DNA from: Aotearoamyces nothofagi
Taxonomy: Eukaryota > Ascomycota > Leotiomycetes > Leotiales > Tympanidaceae
DNA length: 64,000 nt
Assembly (NCBI GenBank): GCA_015345905.1
Contig: JADDTR010000009.1
Location: 62,001-126,000 of the forward strand
Reading direction: 5' to 3'
In this document: piece after piece, positions 48,317 to 60,800 of the stretch
How positions within the stretch are numbered: the stretch's first letter is position 1
Layout: every line of letters starts with the position of its first letter
Made by a program: the position numbers and the translations under genes
The notes under the pieces: model-generated
Databases searched by the model: none
What the model was told of the DNA's origin: nothing
Seen by the model: only the letters and a program-made list of their open reading frames with translations

Positions 48317-48898
48317 CTCTAAGTCCACGGCGCTAGCCGGGGGCCCTCACTGCCGGCCGACGCATGCCGGGGATAGATTCTTCCTGGTGCCGGGTCACGA
48401 CCTGCAATCGTGACGGCCGGCCGATCTGTCACTCCCGGCTCCCTGCCCAGCTCCCTGTCGTGCCTGCGTCACCACCTCCTCTACAACCATGCCCTTACGT
48501 ACCGATGCCCGCAGTACGCGGCATGGGCTCTACAACACCCAGCTGCTATGCGATGCACCTTCCTTGTTGCCGTAAAGATCAACAGCGTCGTGAAAGAAAT
48601 GCTCGGACAATGGAGCCCTGTTGTGGGTGCCTCCGAGGACCCTCAAGAAATTAATCTCGTTGAAAACTACGGCCTGGACGGGAACACGGGCATCGATCAC
48701 ATCTGATTGTTGCTCGTGCTCTAGCCATGCTGCGTAGCTTATCGGCGGTGCCGCCTCGAACGGTTTGCTTTTATCTCTGTTACACGCTCGTTGCGTTGAG
48801 AGCTCTCCATTCTCGTGCTACTTCTTTCTTTTGCCACTCTTTCTTTGCCGTCCGGAGAAGGGCAATCGCATTGTCCTGAGCTTTCAACGCTGCTCACC

Positions 48899-51800
48899 AT
48901 GTCAACAGGCACAGCGATGGCGGTAAACGCTCAGGCAGTTCCAGACACACCATTTCCTTCTTTGGACACAATCTATCGAGCACCGCCAACTTCGAGCGTC
49001 CTTGGCAGCAGCCATGCTACACAGAAAGACCAGAGGAGAGAGTACAAGAGCCTAAAGAGGGAGATCCCGTACGGGCTTTTAAGATTGGACGAAGCCGCAG
49101 TCTACGATGCTTATGCGCGGTTTATTGCAGATTTCACCGGACGTAACGAGCTTGCTTTCTATGCTTCTTGCACACAAACACAGCAGAGTACAGGAAGAGA
49201 AGAACGTAGACAAAACGGTATAGTCTGTGCAAACATCCCTGAAGACGTACTTGATCTGGAAGCCGGGTCGAGGAAAGCGGTCACCTGTGAGTTTCTAGAT
49301 AATGGTGCCTCTTCAGATAGTGCGATTGATTTCGCTATCTATATAAACTTTGGTGGAAATATACATGACAATAACACCCTGCATATGGTGCATACGGTTA
49401 GCTCTTCATATATTGCATTTTCTTACGATCTCTATGTCTGACAAATACTGTAGCCTTTTGCTTTGATAATTAATTCGGAAGATGATTGTGCTGTGCGAGA
49501 AGTCATCCTTCGATTTGCACCTGGATTGATATCTGAAGATGATTCTACACAACTTTTGAATGCATTTTTATCATATATCTATCCTCTATCTACAATACAT
49601 GCGACTACAGCTCTTGACACTCCTCCAACAACTTCAATCCTTAACTTTCCGCCACTCAATCGACCTCCGCCTCTAGCCCAGGATGACTCAACACAGAGCG
49701 GCGGAGGATATAAAGCTCTTCTGCATGCTGCGTTTGAACGCCGAGTGCGGAATCATCCAGATCGAATTGCGCTAGATTTTATACAGTCCCGAGACACTCC
49801 CTCGGAGATAGGCATCCGCCGAACCTTCACATATTCGCTCCTGAACCAGCTATCCAACTCGCTTGCTGTGCGCATACTGGATTGCCTTGGCTCTAGCAAG
49901 TCAAACGGCCCTAGAGTTGTGCCAGTATTGCTATCAACATCACCCGAACTCTATATTTCATATCTTGCAATCCTAAAGGCTGGTTTAGCTTTTTGCCCCA
50001 TACCATTAGAAGCACCGCCTCAACGAATTCGAGACATTATCGAAGATCTGAATCCTCGGGTAATACTAGGATCCAAATCTTCTTCGCAGCATCTTCCAAT
50101 GCTTGCTGATGCTGTCAACCCATTGAATTGGATAGACGTTGAAAATTTCACTCTTGGAGAGATGAACGGTCAAAGCAATCATGCCCAAGCTTCTGATAAG
50201 CCACCACATCTGGTTGCAGAGCCACAGGAACATGACCTTGCCTATGTTATGTATACTAGCGGGTCTACGGGGAAACCAAAAGGCGTCCAGATTTCTCATA
50301 TCTCTTCTACTTGTTCGATTGCGGCACATGCTGTTGCTTCTCCGCTGCCTACTGGTCCTGATGGGGTCGCGCGATGGTTCCAATTCGCTGCTCCGACCTT
50401 TGACCCATCTTTAATGGAGATATTCGTGACCCTTTCAACCGGAGCGACTCTCTGTTCTGCAGCTCGAGATATATCACTTACGGATCTAGAGTCTACTGTC
50501 TCCGAACTTGGAGCAACCGTTATGATGTCAACACCTAGTATGGCAGCCCTTATACGTCGTGAGAAGCTCACATCTCTTCGTAGCCTCTGGACCATGGGCG
50601 AAGCAGTTCTTCGTAAAAATATCAACGACTTTGCAGCTTCTCAAAACTCCAGCTTGGTTAATGCTTATGGCCCTACTGAGGGAAGCATTAACTGCACACT
50701 ATTACCGGAGTTTCATCCTGGTGATAGAGGTTCAATCATTGGTCCAGCTTTATCAACCTGCTCACTATTTGTTCTGGACCCTAATATTAAGACACCCATA
50801 CCAGTGCCTCGAGGGTTTGTAGGAGAACTGGCTATTGGTGGCCCCCAAGTTAGCGTTGGGTATATCAACAGGCCAGAACAAACTGCAAAGAGTTTCGTTA
50901 CAAGCTTGGAATTTGGCCGACTCTATCGAACTGGAGACAAAGCACGGATTGTCACGGATCGTTCAGGACGACACGTTGTTGAATTCCTTGGTAGAATTGA
51001 TACAGGTCAGGTGAAGCTCAGCGGCAGAAGGGTTGATCTCAGTGAGATTGATGCTATCATAGGAGAATCTAAGGGCGTGAAGGAGGCGGTGACAGTTTCC
51101 TACAAGCGGTTTGCAAACCAGTATGGTAGCGAAGAAGCTGTCAGCTTCATTGTCGCCGAACAAGATTTTGATGAACGCTCCGTCGAGGCTGCTTGTCGCG
51201 AGACTGCAAACAATCACCTCCCACCCTATATGTGTCCGTCACGATACTTTTTCCTCTCAAAGATACCCCGTTCACTAGCAGGAAAAGTAGACCGTAAGAT
51301 GCTTGGTGCCATGGTAGACCGTCTTTGGCATGGAGAAGCATCCATCGAAGTCGTGAAATCTGAAACAGCCCGTGCAGTCGGCCGGGAATTGGAAGATTCT
51401 GCGCGAACAGTTTCCCGTGAAAAGGAGATCGCTGATATTCTGTGTGAAATCTTGGCGGAGATTGTAGGAGATGAAGTTGGTGACATAAACCCAACCACCA
51501 ATTTCCGCTCCGTCGGAATTGACAGTCTGCGAGCTATCCGATATTTACAGAAGGCAAGAGAAGCTGGCATTGCCGATCTTAGTATCCGTAACATTCTTGA
51601 AGATGCGTCTCCGCAGAAGCTGGCAGTAATTATTACTAGTGCTTTGTGCAACGGCATCAAAAGTATTACTCACAATGGAAGCAAGAAACATGGATCTGTC
51701 AGTGGAGCGCAACGTGGATTCAATAGAGAAGAGTTCCGTAGGAAATATGAAAAGACCACTAGCGAATCTCTGGGAGTAGATGTGGAATACATCCAGAGCA

Positions 51801-54800
51801 TTCTTCCTACAACTGCTACTCAGTCTGGAATGCTTGCTAGCTTTCTGCGGAGCTCTGCTGGGCCCGACTCAAAGAAGCACTATATACATCACTCTGTTCA
51901 TCATATCAATAAATCTATTGATATCTCAAGGCTCCAACAGACTTGGACGACGGTGGTTAACCGGCATCAGGCATACCGGATGGTCTTTTTGCCAATAGAT
52001 GACACGCTTTCACCATTCCTACAGTGCGTTCTGAGCAAATCTTCCCCGGTTGTTCAAATGTGGGAAGTGCGTGATTGCGAAACTGATGATCAAACCGCAA
52101 TTGATGAAGCAATTCGACTATCGCTGGAAGGTGCTGAGGATGGGATTGCCTTAGACAAGCCACCATTCCATCTTACTCTCATAAAAACGCCTTGTCGATC
52201 AATTGTCGTTTTCAGTGTCTTCCATGCGATTTTTGATGGTGCCTCGTTACAGCTCCTATTTGACGAGGTCACGGCCGAGTATTCTGGAAGTTCTGTCCCA
52301 GTAAGAACAGAAATCTCTACAGCAGTAGATATGCATTACAATTCAGATAACGAGGAGGTTGTTAAGTTCTGGTCTGCACAGTTGGAAGATTGCGATCCCG
52401 CACCTTTTCCTTCCCTGACAGGTCTCAGACCGGAAACAGTTACGAGGATCCCTACTGTTACGGAAATTGCTGCGACAGTTGATATCAATTCTCTTCGTGC
52501 TGGTGCTAGGATGTCTTTGAGTACGCCCCTGAGTATTCTTCAAGCAGCTTGGTCTCTTCTACTCATCACGTACAAAGACTCACCCAGAAGTTCTACTTTC
52601 GGAAGTGTTATATCTGGGCGACTGGACTCTGCATCCGAGGTTTGCATTGGACCGACGTTCACTACAATCCCCACCACAGTACCAGTGAATAAGTTCCCAT
52701 CAGCGACTAATAGCTCTGTTTTGCAAGCTCTCGCTGAAACAAATGCTAAGTCAGTTGATTATCTTCAAATTCCTCTAAACGGTATCGTTGCATCAAGTGG
52801 AAGCCTCCATTATGATACCCTTCTTGCTTTCCAAGACTTCGCGACTGGTGCCCAAAACTCCAACCTTTGGCATACCGTCGACTATCCGGCGATGGGGAAC
52901 GACTTTGCTGTTATGGTTGAAATCTGGCCCGAGAGCAGTGGAAAGCTACGGTTCAGAGCCACATATACAGACGAGCATTTAGATTCCAAGTCCGCATCGC
53001 TTATGCTTCAAGAGTTAAATGACATCGTGGCATTTATTATTGAAAACCCAGAACAACCTTACCTCAATGGTCGCTTTGCCACGGTGTCCTCACAGTCGCC
53101 TTTAGCAGTGCAGACATCTACAGAAGACAAAGGAACCCAGCTGTTGCACAGGCCATTTGAAGACAATGCTACACGCAATCCCGATGATTTGGCATTGGTA
53201 TTCCGAGGCGATCTTGAATCGGAAGCATCCGAGGACAACATTGAATGGACGTATAAAGAGCTTAACGACAAGTCAGCTCGACTTGCACGGTACCTTGTCA
53301 AAAGATTTGGTCCTCTGAACGATCTAGTCGTTCCCTTTTCCCTCGAAAAGTCTCCAGAGCTATATGTTGCCATCCTAGGCATATTGAAAGCAGGCGGTGC
53401 CTGGTGCCCAATCGATCCTACCTTCCCACCAAGTCGCCGTCATGATTTGATTGCTAGAACAGATGCAAAAATGCTCCTTGTTGCTAACAAGACGGTCATA
53501 CAAGAAAAGTCGTCCGTGCCGAACGGTGTAATTTCGATTGACATCAATGATCCGGATATTGTGTACTTTAATTCATCAGTTGATGCCGAGCTCGACAGGC
53601 AAATGGTCCCAAATGCGCAAAATATGGCTTATCTGATCTGGACCAGCGGTACAACTGGTCTGCCCAAGGGTGTACGGGTCCAGCATTACGCTGTAGCAGC
53701 AGCTATGGCGTCTTTGAGAGACTCAATTGTGAAGAGCGATGCGGGCACAGTACGTTGCCTTCAGTTCTCGCAGCCTACGTTCGATGTCTTTGTCCAAGAC
53801 TTGTTCTATACGTGGGGTCTTCGAGGAACTGTCATATCTGCAACCAGAAACATCATGATTGGATCATTCCCGTCCTTAGCCAACCAAACTGGAGCTACCC
53901 ATGCACATCTGACACCAGCATTTGCGACAATTATTCCACGGAAGTTGTGTAACACTCTTCAGGTCATAACAACCATTGGAGAGGCACTGCCTCAAACTGT
54001 CGCAGATGACTGGAGTCAAGACATGCGCGCTGCATACAACACATACGGTCCTGCCGAAGTGAGTGTTGTCTCGACCGTGCGTCAATTTGGAGGCTGTCCC
54101 AATAGCTTCAGGAGCACCAACGTTGGCTTCGTCCTTCCTTCGGTTGCAGCATATGTTATAAGCAACGGTCAAGTGGTCATGAGGAATGGAGTTGGTGAGC
54201 TCGCGCTTGCAGGTCCTCAAGTAGCTGACGGTTACTGGAAAGACACGACCAGGACACAAGAACGATTCTTGTGGAACGAGAGTGCCAAAGCTCATGTCTA
54301 CATGACTGGCGATATTGTGCGACAACTCCATGATGGAAGTTTTGAATTCGTTGGCCGCCGAGATGATCTTATAAAGATCTCAGGGATGCGTGTCGAGTTG
54401 AGCGAGATCAGCTTTGCTCTCCAGAATTGTCATCCTGAGGTCGAACAAGCTGTTGTAATGCATATCTCGCGTCCTGATCGTCCTACAAAGGTCCTAGTCG
54501 CTTTCTTGTCTGTTCCGAGCCAAAAACAGAAAGGTGCCGGTGATGGTGTACCAATCACTAATGAGGTGGCGGTTAAAATATCAGATGCTGCATCAAAGGA
54601 AGCTCGAAGGATGCTGCCGGAACACATGATCCCGAGCGTTATTGTAGTTGTTGGTGGAATCCCAGTTACGGCATCAGCGAAGATTGATCGTAATATTCTA
54701 CAGAGGTGCTACGAATCCTTGGGTCTTGAGGCATGGGAAAAGAGGATATCACCTTCCGAAGAAGCACAATGGACCGAACAGGAAATAGCACTCATAGAAC

Positions 54801-57800
54801 ATATTTCGAGCTTTTCTGGAGCTACCACTAAATCCATCGGGCGGATGAGCCAACTGGCAGCACTAGGTATTGATTCGATAGGTGCAATCAGACTGACTGC
54901 CAGATTAAAGTCGGCAGGATATACTGTCTCAACAGCAAGTCTATTGCAATGCCGGACAATTGCGGACCTCTGCACTCTCACCGCGACCCCATCTATAAAA
55001 TCTTCTAGATCTGATCAACGCCCATGGGAACTCCTTGAGGCCTTCCATAATCACTGGTTCCCTAAAGTTTCTGATCATCTCAAAGACCTGAGCGATTGTT
55101 CTTTTGCCATAATACCGGCACTGCCTTTACAAGAGAACCTCCTCATTGAAAGTTTCAGAGACTACAAGTCATATTGGAGCAACCACTTCTTCGAGCTAAA
55201 CAAAAATATTGATTTAGATGGTTTACGCAAAGCTTGGAGAAAGGTTGCATCACAAAACGAAGCTCTTCGTATTGGATTCTTGCCAAAAGCAGTCATTGCA
55301 GATAGCAGTTCACAAGAGGAAGATAGTTCGACTTTCATACAGATTATATATGATTCTGCCTTTGTGGGCTGGGACTACGTAAAAATTGAAGCTGGACAGT
55401 TCTCGACAAAAGCTAAGGAGTGCGCACAGCAGATTGCACGAAAGCATCAAGAAAACTCATTCCTGCAGCCTAGCTGGGCAGTGACAATTTTTGATCAAGG
55501 CGATTCTAGGACGATGATGTTCTCTGTTCATCATTCTATCCATGATGGCCCTTCTTTAAAATACATCATCGATGACCTCCACTCCGCATATGTCAGAACA
55601 TCGCCATGTTTCACTCAACGACATCAACTTCACGAAGCTATCGCCATATCAACCGCTTCGAGGCCACGTGAAGACGAAGACTTGCAATTTTGGGAAACTG
55701 CGCTGAAAGACTTCGTTGCAGAGGATGATGATAATCCTAAGCAGCAAAGCTCTTCACAGACGGCGGCCGGCTATAACACACAGAAAATAGAGTTGTCGGT
55801 TCCTTATTCAAAGCTTCAAGCAGCTGCTCAACGCTTACAGTGCTCATCAGTATCTTCAATACTGAGAGTTGCCTGGGGCTCTATCGTAGCAGATTTCTTA
55901 GAGCTCAGTGATAAGAAAATCGTTATGGCAGAGGTGCTCACTGAACGCATGCTCGATCCATCCTTGGATGATGTCGTGGGTCCGCTCGTATCCTCAGTCC
56001 CGGTTCCTATTTGTATTCTTGGGAGCACCCGAGACGTGCTTGCGAGCCACGACAAGAATGTTTCTTCCGCATGGAAACACAGGCATGTGAACCCGGGAGT
56101 CATCAGGAGACTGATCAAGAGACCGAAGAATTCCCCGCTTTTCCCGGCCATGTTTGTATTTCATCCACAGACCCCCGGAGGAGAAAAAGAGCACGGTTTG
56201 TGGTTTGAGACTGAAGATCACATTGGACTTCATGTTGAACACGAGTTGACGCTTAATGTAGAGCAGAGGGTTGATTGGAACCTCGATCTTGAGGTATCAG
56301 CCGAGAGTAGTGTACTTGGTGTTGAAGGTGTTGATCTGTTGGCAAAGCAGCTTGATGCACTTATATCTGCCATGATTGCATTTCCCGATGCTCCAATAGC
56401 CGAATTAACCAACCATTTTCCAAGAGAACTTATCTCAATCACGAGCCCTCGAAATCCAGCAATCAGTGAAGTCGTCTCTTTCGAGAACCCACTTTGTTGG
56501 TTTGACCACTGGGCACGCGTATCGCCAAACTGGCCTGCTGTAGAGGTCGCCGAGCACATTGGTCCCGGCACAACAAGAAGCGTGGTTTGGAGCTATGCAA
56601 AACTAGACGAGGAGGCGAATCGTGTTCGGGCGTTTATAGAATCCTGTAATGTCCGTAATCGCATGATTGGAATGTGTCTTGGAAGAACTTTGACTGCTTT
56701 CGCTGTCATTGTTGGGATTTTCAAGTCGGGGAACTCGTATCTCCCGATCGAGGAGGAGTTGCCACAGGATCGAAAAGCATTCCTTTTGCAGGATAGTAAT
56801 GCAGCTATCTTCTTCACCAATGGTGCTGCTGACTTTGCCACTAATGGCTGCAGGGTTGTCGATGTTGATCATGATCGATACCTTTCAATTGTGGAGACAT
56901 CTACTGGATGGGGCCAGATTGCGAGGAATCAAGATGATATCGCATATCTGTTGTATACTTCCGGGTCCACCGGAAACCCGAAGGGTGTGCTAATTAGCTG
57001 TGAGAACTTGTCATCATTCTGCGAAGCTCAATCAGAATTCATCTGCGCTAATGTTCCTGCTACCCTTCAACTTGGAGGAGTTGGCAAATATCTCGGGCTC
57101 GCAAGCAGGGCATTTGATGTACACGTCGCAGAGATGTTTCTTGCATGGCGTCACGGGTTATCCTGTGTCACTGCAAGGAGATCAATGTTACTGGATGATC
57201 TCGCTCTCGCCTTGAAAGAGCTTGAGGTCACACATGCCAGTTTTGTTCCATCGCTCCTCGACCAGGTAGGTCTGACTCCGAGCGACGTACCTCTTTTGAG
57301 ATACATGGGCGTCGGAGGCGAGAAGATCTCGCAACGAACTCTAGAAGTGTGGGGAAACTCCGACCAAGTTGCTCTCATCAATGCATATGGACCAACAGAA
57401 GTGACAATCGGGTGCTGCTCCGCAAACGTTTCTTCAAAATCAAATATGAGAAACATTGGAAGACCTCTTGGAGGCTCAATCGCTCATGTCCTTATACCAG
57501 GCACTCTTACATATGCGAAGAAGGGTATGGAAGGTGAACTTTGTTTGACCGGAAATCTCGTCGGTATTGGCTATCTCAACCGTCCAGAAGCTAAGGGCTT
57601 CGTTGAGGATTTCCACGGCTCAAAGATGTATCGGACTGGAGATCTGGTCAGATTAATGCCAGACGATTCAATTGAGATCTTTGGACGTTCGGATGATCAG
57701 ACAAAGATCCGCGGTCAACGTTTAGAATTGGGAGAAGTCTCGGAATGTGTGAGAGCGCTGGCATCAGAGGCAGCGGATGTGGTCACCCTCATAACAAAGC

Positions 57801-60800
57801 ATCCTGAGCTTCCAAGATTGCAACTGGTGTCTTTTGTCGCTCACTCCAAACCTACAGCAAATCGGGAGCAACGTATTTTACTTGAGCTGTTTCAGGATAC
57901 TAACGCGGCAATTCGCACCGGCTGTAAACAGAGACTTCCTGCTTATATGGTGCCGGATGTTGTTGTTCCAATCAGTTTCTTGCCACTTGCCGCTACGTCT
58001 GGCAAGGCTGATGTCAAACAACTGAAAGCCATTTTTGCTTCCATGCCGTTACAGAAAATTATATCTGCTGAAAATGGATCATCTAATGGCAAATCCGTAC
58101 CACGCGACTTAAATGATGAAGAGAAGTCCGTGATGGATGTTCTAAGAAGCGTCATTCCTGGAGGTTCAGTGGATATTCGGCCATCTACCAATATATTCGA
58201 GCTTGGCGTCGACAGTTTGAAGGCAGTTAGTCTCGCAGCTAAGATGCGAAGTAATGGTTATGAATGTAGTGTCGCAACTATCTTAAGCATTACGACTGTG
58301 GAAGAATTAGCATTGATCCCGAAGATCGGAAAGTCAGATCACTCAGAAGTCAATGTGGAATTGGCTCGCAAAAGACTAGCAGAAGTTGAAGAAACCTTCC
58401 GGAACAGCTCGATTGGCAAATCCTTGGGAAGTAGAGTCACTGCTGTTAGACCATGTCTGCCAGTGCAAGAGGCAGTTGTTGCCAGGTCTTTGAACAAAGA
58501 CTCGGGACCTTTATACGTCAATCATATCACTCTAGAGCTGGCCAAAGATTTAGACATCCGGCAACTTCGAAATGCTTGGGAGGCTTCAGCGAAGGATAAT
58601 GAGATTCTCCGAACCTTCTTCTGCCAGATTGATAACGATGTACTGCAAGTCGTTTTGGCCAAGGATGACTTCAAGCTTTTCTGGACGGAGCATTATCTAG
58701 ATGCCGATAATGGTCCCGCTGTCTTTGAAAAAATGCGAGATGATGTTGCAAATGACATTATTGAGAGAATACAACAGCTGCCTCCTATGCGCCTACAGGT
58801 ATTGCGTCCGCGGTCGTTGGAAGCTGGAGCATTGCTTTGCATCTCGATGCATCATGCTCTTTATGATGGCGAGTCCCTGGCCGTTCTCATGGATGATATA
58901 TACCGGCGTTACGAATCGCAAGAATTACCACAGCGTCCAGCTGCTGGAGCGCTTGTAGAGTACGTCGCTTCGTTAGATCAGAGCGAGGCACGGAAATATT
59001 GGACAGCAACTCTCAAGGATTTCCAGTGCAACGATTCTATAAGCAATGGAGAACTTGAGTCGGATAAATCGGAAACAACTACAAGAGTTCTTAAAAGTAG
59101 CTTGTCGTCGTTACAGGGCCATGCTTCCCGGCTTGGAGTGACATTGCCATCATTAGCTCAAACTGTATTTGGTCTGGCTATGGCAAAAACTACCTCGGTG
59201 AATGATTTTGTGTTTGGGCTCGTCCTTTCTGGAAGATCTGTTCCTGTGCCAGGCATTAATAACCTTCTCGGCCCAAGCATAACTACAGTTCCCCAAAGAA
59301 TCGATTTAAGGAGGAGTGACGCGACAATCCTCGATATTCTATCTGCAGTCCAAAAGTCTTCAGGCCGCATGCTACAGTTCCAGCATACATCCTTGAGAGC
59401 TATTCATCGCTGGGTCGAAGCAGATCAGCCGCTCTTTAATTGTTTGTTCTCTTTCATTGCTACCGACGACCAGGAACCTTCATACACCAAAGCTTGGAAG
59501 GAAATCGAAAGCTATATGCCTCTAGACTACCCGTTAGCTGTTGAATTTGAAGCAAGAAAGGCCACTGATGACCTGGTTATCCGTGCTGGCCATACGGCTG
59601 CTTTTGGCCCTTCAGAAGTTGCGACGAACTTACTAGAGATGATGGAATTACTAATCGATACAATTGCCAAGGGTAATGATCCAGCAATTAGGAGTCTTGG
59701 CATTGAAGCCTCTGAAAGTGGAGGTCCTTCCCAATCCAAGCCAATCGAAGATTCACAAGACTTCTCCGAACAAGAGCTCCAGATTAGAAACATCCTTGTC
59801 ATTATCGGAGATATCGCACCTGGGGCTATTTCCAGGACCAGTACATTCTTCCGTTTAGGTATCGACTCCGTGATTGCCATTCGTTTTGCTAAAAGTCTTC
59901 GTATGGCTGGCTTTGAGGTGTCTTCTTCCGATGTGGCGAGATATCCAAGTATAGCTTCACTCAGTGAACATATCTCGTCTTCCGTTCGGGCCCAACTACA
60001 AGAAGAGCCGTCGCCGCCAGCCACTCCCGAATTTGACTTTACAAAATTCAAAGACGTTATACCTTTGCTAAGCTCTACAGATAGTATCTCACAGATTTAT
60101 CAGTGCACACCGTTGCAGACAGGTCTTCTCACTCAAACGGTTGCTTTCGAGGGACGTCTCTATGTTCATCATCCCACCTTGCAACTTTCTGACAATATTG
60201 ATATTGGTAGGCTCAGGAGTGCTTGGACTTCTGTAGTAGAATCTCATGACATTCTGAGAACTTCATTCCATTATGTCGGGGGTACTCAAACCCCATGGAT
60301 CGCAGCTGTGCACGAGGAGGCACCAATAAAATGGACAGACATCGAAACAGAGAATCTTGATAAAGCCATTAAAGATATTATCGATACCACTACGTTCCCA
60401 AAACCAGAGGCATTCTCAGAACCCCCTGTTCGAGTAACATTGATCAGATCTTTTATCACAGTTCTCGTTATCTCAATCCACCACAGCCTTTACGACGGCT
60501 GGGCATTACCTCTCATATTCGAAGCTCTCGCAACCGGTTATTTGAAAGGGACACAGCAGCCAAAGGTGCCTTTCTTCCAAGCAGCAAAACTCGTCTCTCA
60601 AAACCAAGCCAGTAGTGTCAAATATTGGCTTGATCGCATTAATGGATATAAAGGCATTGGTATCCCATCTTCAATCCCAACGGGCGCCAACACGACATCA
60701 TTTTCGACACTCACTATCGAGGTTCCAGCATCTCAAGCTCTACAGCGATGCCAGGCAATGAATATCAATTTACAGTCAGCTGCACTTCTAGCTTATGGGA

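Larger units (their letters stand above)
46864..48898. promoter_or_regulatory. divergent promoter region of ABC transporter and siderophore NRPS, 2.0 kb
   Basis: No gene supported; short overlapping frames between 46.9 and 48.7 kb have no recognisable domain. It contains an 8-bp tandem repeat (46994-47041), three exact ATCWGATAA sites, a near-match ATCTGATTA at 48088-48096 and a TACTGTAC octamer (47576-47583). The span just before the NRPS ATG is rich in CTTT/CTCT, the likely start region. Confidence 0.6.

Noticed and set aside
48815-48898. Upstream extension of the NRPS first exon beyond the ATG at 48899
   Set aside because: The extra residues come from the CTTT-rich leader. The ATG at 48899 better fits the polar start of the family.
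49287-49481. Alternative NRPS first intron from the GTGAGT donor at 49287
   Set aside because: It joins in frame only to an AAG acceptor at 49481 and deletes the block running from DFAIYINFGG to PFALIINSEDD. The 57-nt intron at 49397-49453 with CTGAC branch site fits better, although its GTTAGC donor is weaker.
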